Counted from the first letter of the stretch, positions 42,700 to 52,334 are shown. The stretch: 57,108 bases of DNA from JAJDNW01 sp039714495 (GCA_039714495.1 JBDLJD010000005.1:1-57108), one strand, 5' to 3'. A program made the numbers and translations. The notes: generated by a model not told the origin, from the letters alone.

Positions 42700-45600
42700 G
42701 GGCGGTTCTCCATCTGGGTTTGACCTCGTTACGAGAAATGGAACTGCCGGCTTTTTCGCATACAGTTTCCAATGCCTGGTAACCCAAAAGGCCTTCCACA
42801 TCCTTTTTTAGGGCTCTGCCGGCTTTCAGCTTCAAGGTCTCCGGCAGGGCAATGACAGCCTCTGCCTTTTCAGGGTTTTTTAAATGAATGAAGGCGGCAC
42901 AGGGGCCTGTATGCGCTTTCAATACGTCCTGCAGGGACTCCAGTACATCCCTGTCGGTGCGCGTAACCTCCAGGCTTAGATGAATGCTTGCCGTCCAGGT
43001 TTCCTCTGCCTGGTCTATGGGCACAATCCTGTCGGCCAGAATTTTAGCGGAATTTTCGTCCTTCTGGATGCGGCCCTCCACCAGAACGGGGTTGTCATCA
43101 GTCAACAGCTGGTTGGCGGCAGCGTACACGGACGAAAAGACGACAATTTCCGTAGCCCCCTGCATATCTTCGACGGTGACAAAAGCCATGAGGTCTCCCT
43201 TCTTGGTTTTGATCACCTTGCTGCTGCGCACAATACCGGCAATCCGCACACATTCCGTATCGGCGTGGTCCTTCAAACCCACTGCATCCGCGTTGGTAAA
43301 TTTATCGATAATGTGCCGGTATCGATTCAGCGGATGCCCGGTGATATAGAAGCCCAAGGCCTCCTTTTCCATGGATAGAAGCTCTTTCTCGTCCCATTCA
43401 TCGATGTCCGGGAGGGGCGGGCAGTTTATCCCGAGCGAGTCGTCGCAGGCATCGAACAGGCACATCTGGGGGGCTGACCTCTCCTGCTGAATGGTGTGGC
43501 CAAAATCCATGATATCTTCCAGGGCACCCGATAGGCAGGCACGTACAGCCCCTGTGGAATCGAAGGCACCGCATTTGATCAGGCTGACCAGAACTCCTTT
43601 GTTGACCTTTCCCATATCCACTCGCTGGCAGAAATCATACAGCGAGTCAAAGGGCCCTTCCTGTCTGGACTCTATGATGGACTCGATGGCAGCTTCACCG
43701 ACGTTTTTAACCGCCACCAGCCCAAACCTGATTTTCTCGCCGGAAACGGTGAATGCAATATCGCTTTCATTGATGTCCGGCGGCAGCACATCGATATCGT
43801 GGCTGCGGCATTCAGAAATGTACTTGACCACCCCGTCGGTGGAATGCATCTCACTGGTCAAAAGAGAGGCCATGAACTCCACCGGGAAATGCGCCTTCAG
43901 GTAAGCTGTTTGAAAAGCGATCAGGGCGTAAGCGGCGCTGTGGGATTTATTGAACCCGTAACCGCCGAACTTGGCGATGAGGTCGAAAATCTGCTCTGCC
44001 TTTTTAATGTCGATGCCGTTGACGCCGGCCCCCTGGATAAAACGTTCCCGGTGTTTGGCCATGATTTCAAATATTTTTTTCCCCATGGCTTTGCGCAGGT
44101 CATCTGCCTCACTCATGGAGTAGCTCGCCAATTCACCGGCTATTTTCATAACCTGTTCCTGGTAGACGATGACCCCATAGGTTTCCTTTAAAAGGGGCGC
44201 TAATTCGGGCACGAGATATTCAACCGATTTTTTGCCATGTTTTCTCAAGACAAAATCATCGACCATGCCGCTGTCCAGCGGTCCGGGCCGGTAGAGCGCC
44301 ACCAGCGCAATGACATCATCAAAGCATTCCGGCCGTAGCCTGACGAGCAGGTCTTTCATCCCGGAACTTTCAAGTTGAAACACACCAGTGGTGTCGCCGG
44401 AAGCCAGCAGCCGGTAGGTGGCGGCATCGCTAAAATCAAGGGATTCGATATCCGGCACTGTTTTTCCCTGGCTGGCAATGAGCTTGAGCGCGTTGTCAAT
44501 GACCGTGAGATTGCGGAGGCCCAGAAAATCGAACTTCACCAGTCCGATCTTCTCCACCACTTTCATGTCGAACTGGGTGACGACCTCCTCTTTTTTTCCC
44601 GTGAAAAGCGGCAGGTATTCCACCAGGGGCTTGTCGGAAATTACAACCCCGGCCGCATGTGTGGATGCATGCCGCGGCAGGCCTTCCAGCACCCTCGAAA
44701 TCTGGATTAGTTCCGCCACCTCGGGCTGCTTATCTGCCAGCGCCATCATTCTGGGTTCCTGCCGAAGGGCATCCTCCAGGCTAATATTGAGGACATCCGG
44801 CACCATTTTGGCAATGGCATCCACCTCTCCCAGCGGGATGTCGAGGGCACGGCCTACATCCCGAATGACCGCCCGGGTTTTCAATTTTCCGAAGGTGATT
44901 ATCTGGGCGACCTTCTCCCCTCCCCCGTATTTATCCACAACATACTTGAAGACGCGTTCCCGACCGTTGATGCAGAAGTCGACATCGATGTCGGGCATGC
45001 TTTTCCGGGCCGGGTTTAGAAAACGTTCGAAAATCAGTCCGTATTCAATGGGGTCGAGGTTGGTGATGCCCAGTGAGTAAGCCACCAGGCTGCCGGCTGC
45101 CGACCCGCGGCCGGGGCCGACCGGTACATTATTTTCTTTGGCAAAATTAATAAAATCGGCCACGATTAGAAAATACCCCGGGAACCCCATTTCCTTGATC
45201 AGCGCTATCTCTGTCTCGATTCTGTCGGTATAAACGGATTTGTCGTAATCAGGGTTTCTTTTTTCCACCAGCTTAAGGATGCGCGCAAACCCTTCGCGCA
45301 CCTTTTTATCAAACAGCACGGCTTCGTCCTGTCCGGGCGGCGTGTCAAACCTGGGGAAGTGATAGGAGTTGAAATCGAAATCGACCTGACACCGTTCCGC
45401 AATCTTGACCGTGTTTTCAAGGGCGTCCGGCCGAAGGGCAAAATAACCTGCCATATCTTCTTTGGATTTGAAATAGAGCTGGTCGGTACCGAAGCGCATG
45501 CGTTCCGACATCTGAACCGTCTTGCCGGTCTGGATGCACAACAGCACATCGTGCGCCTTAACATCTTCGGCATGCAGATAATGGCAGTCATTGGTGGCCA

Positions 45601-46219
45601 CCACGGGAATGGAAAGCCGGTCACTCATGGCAAACAGGCCCTGGTTGACGGTTTCCTGAGCCTCGATGCCGTTATTCTGGACTTCGAGGAAAAAATTATC
45701 TTCACCGAAAACGTCCTGAAAACGATGGGCTGCATCGTCTGCGGCTTGGGTGTTGCCCTGTCGTACCAGTCTCGGGATCTGTCCCTGCAGACAGGCCGTC
45801 AAAGCTATCAGCCCTTTACTGTGTGCCTTCAACAGGGGCCAGTCCACACGTGGTTTGTGATAAAAGCCCTTGATACGGGCCAGGGAAACCAGTTTGCACA
45901 AATTCCGGTAACCGTCTTGCGACTCGCAGAGCAGAATGAGGTGTGTAAGGCCGCGGTGGTCTGCAGGCGTCTTGTCGGCGATGGTCCGGGGGGCCACATA
46001 GCATTCACAGCCGATAATTGGCTTTACCCCTGTGGCCAGTGCCTTTTCATAAAACTCGATGGTTCCGAACATGGTGCCATGGTCGGTCATGGCCACGGCC
46101 TGCATGTCCATTTCCAAGGTGCGTTTGAAGAGGTCGTCCAGCCGAATAGCACCATCCAGCAGGCTGTACTGGGTGTGCACGTGGAGGTGGACAAAATCTG
46201 TGTTCTGATCAGTAGTCAT
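42692..46219 (-). CDS. dnaE: DNA polymerase III alpha subunit, 1175 aa
   Basis: Replicative polymerase of the DnaE1 class. The N-terminal PHP domain (FVHLHVHTQYSLLDGAIRLDDL, AMTDHGTMFG) is followed by GPGRGSAAGS (368-377) and the catalytic PDIDVDF (409-415). Later come RHASTHAAGVVIS, VYQEQVMKIAGELASYSMSEADDLRKAMGKK, the HhH region and a C-terminal OB fold (VRIAGIVRSSKVIKTKKGDLMAFVTVEDMQG). The length is standard. The gene is intact. Confidence 0.97.
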   Translation of the reverse strand: MTTDQNTDFVHLHVHTQYSLLDGAIRLDDLFKRTLEMDMQAVAMTDHGTMFGTIEFYEKALATGVKPIIGCECYVAPRTIADKTPADHRGLTHLILLCESQDGYRNLCKLVSLARIKGFYHKPRVDWPLLKAHSKGLIALTACLQGQIPRLVRQGNTQAADDAAHRFQDVFGEDNFFLEVQNNGIEAQETVNQGLFAMSDRLSIPVVATNDCHYLHAEDVKAHDVLLCIQTGKTVQMSERMRFGTDQLYFKSKEDMAGYFALRPDALENTVKIAERCQVDFDFNSYHFPRFDTPPGQDEAVLFDKKVREGFARILKLVEKRNPDYDKSVYTDRIETEIALIKEMGFPGYFLIVADFINFAKENNVPVGPGRGSAAGSLVAYSLGITNLDPIEYGLIFERFLNPARKSMPDIDVDFCINGRERVFKYVVDKYGGGEKVAQIITFGKLKTRAVIRDVGRALDIPLGEVDAIAKMVPDVLNISLEDALRQEPRMMALADKQPEVAELIQISRVLEGLPRHASTHAAGVVISDKPLVEYLPLFTGKKEEVVTQFDMKVVEKIGLVKFDFLGLRNLTVIDNALKLIASQGKTVPDIESLDFSDAATYRLLASGDTTGVFQLESSGMKDLLVRLRPECFDDVIALVALYRPGPLDSGMVDDFVLRKHGKKSVEYLVPELAPLLKETYGVIVYQEQVMKIAGELASYSMSEADDLRKAMGKKIFEIMAKHRERFIQGAGVNGIDIKKAEQIFDLIAKFGGYGFNKSHSAAYALIAFQTAYLKAHFPVEFMASLLTSEMHSTDGVVKYISECRSHDIDVLPPDINESDIAFTVSGEKIRFGLVAVKNVGEAAIESIIESRQEGPFDSLYDFCQRVDMGKVNKGVLVSLIKCGAFDSTGAVRACLSGALEDIMDFGHTIQQERSAPQMCLFDACDDSLGINCPPLPDIDEWDEKELLSMEKEALGFYITGHPLNRYRHIIDKFTNADAVGLKDHADTECVRIAGIVRSSKVIKTKKGDLMAFVTVEDMQGATEIVVFSSVYAAANQLLTDDNPVLVEGRIQKDENSAKILADRIVPIDQAEETWTASIHLSLEVTRTDRDVLESLQDVLKAHTGPCAAFIHLKNPEKAEAVIALPETLKLKAGRALKKDVEGLLGYQALETVCEKAGSSISRNEVKPRWRTARA

Positions 46220-46321
46220 CTTGGCCTTAATTGTAATGTTCAGAATAACGGGTTTTCAATTACAACCGTGAGCATTCGGCTTTCAACGCTAAAGGCGTGA
46301 CACCATCGAGTAAAGCACCGA

Positions 46322-47788
46322 TTAGTCCAACCGGTAGTTCGGCGCTTCCTTGGTGATGATCACGTCGTGCACATGGCTTTCCCGAAGGCCGGCCGCACTG
46401 ATTTTCATGAAATGCGCATTTTTTCTGAGTTCCTCAATGGTGCTGCAGCCAAGGTACCCCATGCCGGCCTTGAGCCCGCCCACCAGCTGGTGAACGTTGG
46501 AAGAGAGGGTTCCCCTGTAGGGCACCCTTCCGACAATACCCTCGGGCACCAGTTTTGCGTCTTCTTCGTCATCTCCCTGGTAATACCGGTCCTTACTGCC
46601 TTTTTTCATGGCTTCCAGGGAGCCCATGCCGCGGTAAACCTTGTAGCTTCTGCCTTGAAAGAAAATGGATTCTCCCGGACTTTCTTCGGTGCCGGCAAAG
46701 AGGCCGCCAATCATGATGGTATGGGCTCCGGCGCCAATGGCCTTGGATACGTCACCCGAAAATTTGATCCCGCCGTCGGCAATCAGCGGCACACCGCTTT
46801 TTTCCGATACTTCCCGGCAGTTAAGAATCGCCGTCATCTGAGGAATGCCGACACCGGCCACGATACGGGTCGTGCAGATCGATCCGGGGCCAATGCCAAT
46901 TTTAACGGCGTCTACCCCGGCTTTGATCAAATCTCCGGCCCCCTGGGCGGTCCCTACATTGCCCGCCACCAGTTCGACATCCTTGAAATCACCCTTGAGG
47001 GTCTTGACGGCCTGGATGACGTTTTCGGAATGCCCGTGGGAAGTGTCGATAACAATGACGTCCGCCCCTGCACGGAGCAGGCTCTCTGCCCGCGCCTGCA
47101 TGTCATCCCCCACGCCGACAGCTGCGCCAACCCGCAAACGCCCCATGCTGTCCTTGCAGGCGTTGGGGTATTTTTTAATCTTCTCTATGTCCTTGATGGT
47201 TATCATACCGGTAAGCCGCCCATTTTTATTCACTACCAGGAGTTTTTCAATGCGGTGCTGGTGCAGCAGCTTTTTGGAATCCTCCAGTGAAATGCCTTCG
47301 GATACGGTGACCAGATTGTCACATGTCATCACCTGGGAGATTTTTTTCTCGGTATCAGTTTCAAATCGCAGATCACGGTTGGTGACGATTCCCACCAGTT
47401 TATCCCCTTCCGTGACCGGTACGCCTGATATCCTGTATTCTTTCATGAGTTCCAGCACAGCCTTGACTTTTTTGTCCGGATGGATGGTGACCGGATCGAC
47501 AATCATTCCACTCTCGGATTTTTTTACCCGGTCAACTTCCAGTGACTGCGATTCAATGCTCATGTTCCGGTGGATAAATCCCAGCCCCCCTTCCCGGGCC
47601 ATACTGATGGAAGCACGGGCTTCGGTAACCGTATCCATGGCGGCGCTGACAAGGGGAATGCTCAGGTTGATATTCTTGGTGAGACGCGTACTCACATCCA
47701 CATCCCTGGGCAACACAGCGGAATATTTTGGAATAAGCAATACATCGTCAAATGAATACGCTTCCTCAGGGGTGTTTTCTATCATCAT
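46322..47788 (-). CDS. guaB: Inosine-5'-monophosphate dehydrogenase, 488 aa
   Basis: Converts IMP to XMP with NAD in guanine nucleotide synthesis. It begins with YSFDDVLLIPKYS and has VSAAMDTVTE, tandem CBS domains (about 97-205), VIDTSHGHS and VAGNVGTAQGAGDLIKAGVDAVKIGIGPGSICTTRIVAGVG with catalytic Cys305. The flap region (RYYQGDDEEDAKLVPEGIVGRVPYRG) follows. The ATG at 47788 has a perfect AGGAGG site. No guaA is in the window. It is divergent from the tsaC-like gene. Confidence 0.97.
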   Translation of the reverse strand: MMIENTPEEAYSFDDVLLIPKYSAVLPRDVDVSTRLTKNINLSIPLVSAAMDTVTEARASISMAREGGLGFIHRNMSIESQSLEVDRVKKSESGMIVDPVTIHPDKKVKAVLELMKEYRISGVPVTEGDKLVGIVTNRDLRFETDTEKKISQVMTCDNLVTVSEGISLEDSKKLLHQHRIEKLLVVNKNGRLTGMITIKDIEKIKKYPNACKDSMGRLRVGAAVGVGDDMQARAESLLRAGADVIVIDTSHGHSENVIQAVKTLKGDFKDVELVAGNVGTAQGAGDLIKAGVDAVKIGIGPGSICTTRIVAGVGIPQMTAILNCREVSEKSGVPLIADGGIKFSGDVSKAIGAGAHTIMIGGLFAGTEESPGESIFFQGRSYKVYRGMGSLEAMKKGSKDRYYQGDDEEDAKLVPEGIVGRVPYRGTLSSNVHQLVGGLKAGMGYLGCSTIEELRKNAHFMKISAAGLRESHVHDVIITKEAPNYRLD

Positions 47789-47968
47789 TTCCTCCTGTCC
47801 TGAATGGGGGGACGGCCCTGAACCGGCCCCTCTTCATTGGGCGCTGTGGTCAACACATGTTATATTGGGTTTAAGTTTGCCACCAAATACCAGATGTCGT
47901 GGTTTTTGGCAATCACAAATCTTTCGCATCTTGACATGCTGAAACACTCATAGTAAACACCTGTCCTT

Positions 47969-48577
47969 ATGCTGATCAACATCAATTCCATCAACCCTCA
48001 GGAAAGGCTCGTCCGCAAGGTGGCGGATACCCTTAAAGGGGGGGGCATCATTGCCTATCCCACCGATACCCATTACGGTATCGGCTGTGATATCATGAAT
48101 AAAAAGGCGATCGAAAGAATTTACCAGATTAAGCAGCGCAACAAAAACAAGCCCTTCAGTTTTATCTGCTCCGGCCTCAAAAACATCAGCCGCTATGCCA
48201 AGGTGTCAAATTACGCTTATCGCACCATGAAAAGATTGCTGCCCGGGCCCTATACCTTCATCCTCGAGGGGTCGAAAATGGTGCCCAAGATGATGTTGAC
48301 CAAACGGAAGACCGCCGGTATTCGGGTACCGGACAACCGGATCTGCATCGACCTGATTCGCCAACTCGGCAACCCCATAATTTCAACCAGTGCCTCATTG
48401 CCCAATAACGATGTTCTTCAGGACCCTTCCTTAATCCATGAGCACCTCAACTCTCGTTTGGATTTGGTGATAGACGGCGGACCGGTGCCGGGGCGCCCTT
48501 CCAGTGTCATTTCCCTTATTCACGACGAACCGGAAGTGCTGAGGGCGGGGTTGGGGGATGTGAGTGTGTTTGAATAG
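47969..48577 (+). CDS. L-threonylcarbamoyladenylate synthase (YrdC/Sua5 family), 202 aa
   Basis: Makes the threonylcarbamoyl-AMP used for the t6A37 modification of ANN-decoding tRNAs. Features are GGIIAYPTDTHYGIGCDIMNKKAIERIYQIKQRNKNKPFSFIC, YARLLPGPYTFIL-like RLLPGPYTFILEGSK, KTAGIRVPDNRI, and PIISTSASLPNND with the conserved Ser/Asn pocket. The 202-residue length fits the short TsaC type. The stop is UAG. No clear ribosome binding site precedes the ATG. Confidence 0.88.
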   Translation: MLININSINPQERLVRKVADTLKGGGIIAYPTDTHYGIGCDIMNKKAIERIYQIKQRNKNKPFSFICSGLKNISRYAKVSNYAYRTMKRLLPGPYTFILEGSKMVPKMMLTKRKTAGIRVPDNRICIDLIRQLGNPIISTSASLPNNDVLQDPSLIHEHLNSRLDLVIDGGPVPGRPSSVISLIHDEPEVLRAGLGDVSVFE

Positions 48578-48622
48578 GAGAAGGTGATTGATAAAAGTAA
48601 TTATCAGTTAATTTTTCCTTGG

Positions 48623-49543
48623 CTAACGTCTCACGGATTCAGGCTTGAAAATATAGCCTCCCTCAAGGCGCGGCTCTATGGATTTTGAAATGAGGATATT
48701 GATAACCGATTCCGAAATGTACCTGAGAAAGGAAAACGTATCTTCGCGCTTGTAGACGGGCGATATTTTGCCTTCGATTCCCCCCAAACGACCAGCCCAC
48801 TCGATTGCGTCCTCGAGATTACCCATTCGATCCACTAATCCGTTTTTCATAGCCTCTTCACCCGTGTAAATTCGTCCGTCCGCCAGGGATTCCACATGAA
48901 CCAGGTCCATATCACGCCCCTCGCCGATGGCCTGGACAAATTGCCGGTGGGTCTGATCGACGAAATACTGCAGCGTTTCCGCTTCCTGGGGGGTCATTTT
49001 ACGCGTGGGCGACCCCATGTCCTTGTATTCCCCACTCTTTATTACCACCGGCGACAACCCGATCTTCTCCAGCAGTTTTTCAAAATTGGTGTATCCCATG
49101 ATCACGCCGATAGACCCTGTGATGGTTCCCGGATTGGCGATGATACCGTCACAAGCGGCTGCGACATAGTAGCCACCGGAAGCGGCCACTGCCCCCATGG
49201 ACGCCACCACTTTTTTAGTTGGCACTGTCTTGCGTACCTCGCGATAGATCTCCTGGGACGGACCGACTACGCCGCCGGGAGATTCAACCCTGAGCACGAT
49301 GGCCTTAATGGCATCATCTTCCCGGAAGTGTTTGAGCAGCCGTATGGTCTCTGCGGAGTCGGCGATGATGCCGTTTATCTCGACAATGCCGACATTGCCC
49401 CCTCCGGGTTCGGCGACAAGTTCAGACAATCGGGACGATTCCAAGCCCTTTACCAGCAGGTAAGACAGGATGATAACCGACACACTGACCAGGGCGACCA
49501 GGGTCAGAAAAAAAAACAGGTAGGGGTGTCTTCTAGCAAACAT
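48623..49543 (-). CDS. sppA: Signal peptide peptidase SppA, 306 aa
   Basis: Membrane-bound serine protease that digests released signal peptides. It has an N-terminal membrane helix (residues 9-32). The Ser/Lys dyad is visible: nucleophile S122 in MGAVAASGGYYVAAACD and general base K174 in KSGEYKDMGSPTR, with GTITGSIGVIMG between them. The short form (about 300 aa) is expected. The stop is UAG, followed four codons later by an in-frame UAA. It follows rpsA after a strong terminator, so it may have its own promoter. Confidence 0.93.
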   Translation of the reverse strand: MFARRHPYLFFFLTLVALVSVSVIILSYLLVKGLESSRLSELVAEPGGGNVGIVEINGIIADSAETIRLLKHFREDDAIKAIVLRVESPGGVVGPSQEIYREVRKTVPTKKVVASMGAVAASGGYYVAAACDGIIANPGTITGSIGVIMGYTNFEKLLEKIGLSPVVIKSGEYKDMGSPTRKMTPQEAETLQYFVDQTHRQFVQAIGEGRDMDLVHVESLADGRIYTGEEAMKNGLVDRMGNLEDAIEWAGRLGGIEGKISPVYKREDTFSFLRYISESVINILISKSIEPRLEGGYIFKPESVRR

Positions 49544-49592
49544 AATCGTTCGTAATTTTTTATTTAGTGTTTTGTGTTAGTGAATAAAAAAA

Positions 49593-49616
49593 CTCCGGTG
49601 GCATACGCCGCCGGAG
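49593..49616. terminator. rpsA terminator, bidirectional
   Basis: A 10-bp stem (CTCCGGTGGC with GCCGCCGGAG, one G-T pair) and a 4-nt loop are flanked by A-runs on the left and T-runs on the right. Read on the minus strand it gives a hairpin followed by T7, 56 bp after rpsA. Confidence 0.85.
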
Positions 49617-49632
49617 CTTTTTATTATTTTTA

Positions 49633-49675
49633 GCGGCGCAGCCGCGTTGCATAAAAATTGCGTAGCAAATTTTAT
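49633..49675 (-). repeat. Two-hairpin element after rpsA (copy 6)
   Basis: The first hairpin (49665-49675 with 49651-49661; one mismatch in 11 bp; loop GTA) includes the rpsA UAA stop. The second is GCGGC-GCA-GCCGC (49633-49645). A true terminator lies just beyond, so here the element is an addition to, not a substitute for, a terminator. Confidence 0.65.
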
Positions 49676-51477
49676 TCGTCGTTCAGTTTATCCTGGAGGT
49701 TTTCCCGCAGGATTTCGCCGAATGAAGACGTTGCCGGACCCATGTTATTGACATATTCAGTCAACAGTTCCTGTTCATCTTCAATTTCCATGCGTTTGAT
49801 GGAGAGTCCGATTCTTCTTTCGTCGCTGTTAATATTCATTACCCTTGCGGTGATCACATCGCTTATATTGAACATCCCCACCGGCGTTTTTATTTTTTCC
49901 TTGCTGATTTCAGAGACATGCACCAAGCCTTCGATGCCCTCTTCGAGTTCGATAAAAATGCCGAAATCAGTAATATTGGTCACTGTTCCGGTTATTTCTT
50001 TACCGACTTCGTAGCGCTCAGCAACCGTTTCCCACGGATCGGCCTGCAGTTGTTTTATGCCCAGAGAAAACCGCTCGTTTTCCTTGTCGATCTCGAGAAC
50101 GATAGCCTGGATGACATCTGCTTTCTTGTAGAGTTCGGAAGGGTGTTTGATGCGTTTTGTCCATGATATATCTGATATATGCACCAGCCCGTCAATGCCT
50201 TCGTCTATGCCGATAAACAAACCGAAGTCTGTAATGTTCTTGATTTTACCTTCGATGGTGGTGCCAACGGGGTATTTTTCGCTGATCACGTCCCATGGGT
50301 TGGGAACGACCTGTTTCATACCCAGGGAAATACGGCGATTTTCCGGTTTGATGTCCAGTACGATGGCGTCAACCTCTTCGCTCACGGAAACAAGCTTGGA
50401 AGGGTGCCGCACCTTACGTGTCCAGGACATTTCAGACACGTGAATGAGCCCTTCAATGCCCTCCTCGAGTTCTATGAAAGCGCCGTAATCGGTGAGGCTT
50501 ACCACCTTGCCGGTTACACGGGCTCCCACCGGATAATGCTCTGTTGCCGTGAGCCATGGATCTTCGCTGAGCTGTTTCATGCCCAGGGATACACGCTCTT
50601 TTTCGAGATCGAGGTTAAGCACTTTGACTTTGATTTCATCGCCCATGGTGAACATCTCTGAGGGATGTTTAACCCGCCCCCAACTGATGTCAGTGATATG
50701 CAGAAGGCCGTCCACACCACCCAGGTCTACGAAAACACCATACTCGGTGATGTTCTTGACGATCCCGTCAACAACACTTCCTTCCTGAATGGATGCCAGG
50801 GTTGCTGACCGTTTCTCTTCACGTTCCTTTTCGAGAATGACCCTCCTGGAGAGGACGATATTGCTTCTCTTACGGTTGTACTTCAATATTTTGAACTCGA
50901 AGGTCTTGCCGACCATGTCGTCAAGGTTGCGAATGGGCCGCAGATCCGCCTGGGACCCCGGCAGAAAGGCTTGAACCCCGATATCCACGGAAAACCCGCC
51001 TTTGACTCGGTTCATGATGACGCCTTCCACCGTGTCATCGGCTTCATGGGCTACTTTGATCTCTTCCCATACCTTGACCTTGGCGGCTTTTTCTTTGGAA
51101 AGCATGACGACTTCGTTCTCGTCGTCCCACCATTCCACCATCACTTCGACAGAATCATCCACCTCCGCTTTTATTATTCCATTCTCATCCTTGAACTCAT
51201 GAATGTTGATCTGACCTTCGGATTTGTAACCGATGTCAACCAGGACATGATCTTTATCTACAGATATGATTTTGCCGATAACGACTTCCCCTTCGGCAAA
51301 CCTTTTAAAGCTTTCCTCGTAGATGTCCATCATGTCTTCCATGCTCTCAGTGGCGTCCATTTCCGCATCGGAAGCCTCTAATTCCATGTCCACATCCTGC
51401 TGCTCTTTTGGAGAAGTCTCGGCAGCTTCTTCATTCATGACTTCTTTGTTAGAGTCATTTTCCACAAATTCTTCCAT
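49672..51477 (-). CDS. rpsA: 30S ribosomal protein S1, 601 aa
   Basis: Six S1 RNA-binding domains can be followed, each with the GxV..I...G.FV..../GLIH.S pattern (for example VVDGIVKNITEYGVFVDLGGVDGLLHITDISW, RVTGKVVSLTDYGAFIELEEGIEGLIHVSEMSW, TIEGKIKNITDFGLFIGIDEGIDGLVHISDISW, EITGTVTNITDFGIFIELEEGIEGLVHVSEIS). S1 binds mRNA leaders on the ribosome. The N-terminus (about 45 residues) is a highly acidic, Met-rich extension. I chose ATG 51477; an upstream reading to 51513 is less likely. It follows cmk after 185 bp, a common neighbour pair. Confidence 0.96.
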   Translation of the reverse strand: MEEFVENDSNKEVMNEEAAETSPKEQQDVDMELEASDAEMDATESMEDMMDIYEESFKRFAEGEVVIGKIISVDKDHVLVDIGYKSEGQINIHEFKDENGIIKAEVDDSVEVMVEWWDDENEVVMLSKEKAAKVKVWEEIKVAHEADDTVEGVIMNRVKGGFSVDIGVQAFLPGSQADLRPIRNLDDMVGKTFEFKILKYNRKRSNIVLSRRVILEKEREEKRSATLASIQEGSVVDGIVKNITEYGVFVDLGGVDGLLHITDISWGRVKHPSEMFTMGDEIKVKVLNLDLEKERVSLGMKQLSEDPWLTATEHYPVGARVTGKVVSLTDYGAFIELEEGIEGLIHVSEMSWTRKVRHPSKLVSVSEEVDAIVLDIKPENRRISLGMKQVVPNPWDVISEKYPVGTTIEGKIKNITDFGLFIGIDEGIDGLVHISDISWTKRIKHPSELYKKADVIQAIVLEIDKENERFSLGIKQLQADPWETVAERYEVGKEITGTVTNITDFGIFIELEEGIEGLVHVSEISKEKIKTPVGMFNISDVITARVMNINSDERRIGLSIKRMEIEDEQELLTEYVNNMGPATSSFGEILRENLQDKLNDE

Positions 51478-51662
51478 TAATAAAAATACCCCCTTAGCCA
51501 ATTTTGAACACATATTTTATAAACAGCTTAACCCTGTAATGATAACAGGCCCAAATGAACAATTCAAGATATATTTTTCAATTGGGCGTTTTATTGAGTA
51601 CGATAAACACGATGATGTCATGATTGGCCGTCTGCAGGCGTGTCACCAGCGGTAATCCGGCC

Positions 51663-52334
51663 TTATGCTGTGGCATCATGTAACTTCTGACGGACGGACT
51701 TCAACATCGCATCCACCACCTGTTCTACGGATGCGTTGGTGGCATCGACAACAATTGCGTCTTCAGCGACACAAAGAGGTGCCGCGGCTCGCGTGCTGTC
51801 ATTTTTATCCCTGCGCTGCATGTCAGATTTCACTTCATCGATGCTTTGTCTGTTTTGTTCCTTGAATTCATTGAAACGCCGCGCGGCCCTGACGTCCACG
51901 GAAGCGTCAAGGAAAAATTTGAGATCGGCGTCCGGAAAAACCGCCGTGCCCATATCACGGCCTTCGAAAACAGCCTGCTTTTCTTTGCCCAAGGCGTGTT
52001 GTATTGCAAGCAGATGCTGGCGCACGAGGGGCCTTGCAGATACAGCCGATGCCGCCATCGTGACTTCCGGAGTTCTTATTTTATCGCTGACATCCTCCCC
52101 GTTCAGCATTAACCGGGTCCTTCCGCCGCGTACGGCAAAACCGATGGCAAGATCTTTCAGAAACGCTTCCAAACCCATGTCGTCGTCAATGTCGATTTTC
52201 GCCTCCAGGACAGCCAGGGCTATTCCCCGGTAGAGTGCACCGGTGTCAACATAGCGAAATCCGAGACGTTGCGCCAGAATTCTGCTGACTGTTGTTTTGC
52301 CGGCGCCGGCCGGTCCGTCAATGGTGATAAGCAT
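51663..52334 (-). CDS. cmk: Cytidylate kinase, 223 aa
   Basis: Phosphorylates CMP and dCMP. The P-loop ITIDGPAGAGKTTVSRILAQRLGFRYVDTGALYRGIAL (nucleotide Lys13) is diagnostic. FEGRDMGTAVFPDADLKFFLDASVDVRAARR is the CMP-binding and lid region, and RDKNDSTRAAAPL follows. The ATG at 52334 overlaps the hisC stop as TGATG. Confidence 0.95.
   Translation of the reverse strand: MLITIDGPAGAGKTTVSRILAQRLGFRYVDTGALYRGIALAVLEAKIDIDDDMGLEAFLKDLAIGFAVRGGRTRLMLNGEDVSDKIRTPEVTMAASAVSARPLVRQHLLAIQHALGKEKQAVFEGRDMGTAVFPDADLKFFLDASVDVRAARRFNEFKEQNRQSIDEVKSDMQRRDKNDSTRAAAPLCVAEDAIVVDATNASVEQVVDAMLKSVRQKLHDATA

Noticed and set aside
42700..42801. N-terminal extension of manC
   Set aside because: These codons are the 3' end of dnaE on the same strand in another frame; the GTG at 42699 has a ribosome binding site and gives the family N-terminus.
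45359..47942. Long plus-strand open frames (for example 45359-46300, 46367-47290, 46845-47942)
   Set aside because: They are antisense to dnaE and guaB, both clear and intact, and show low-complexity, non-family products.
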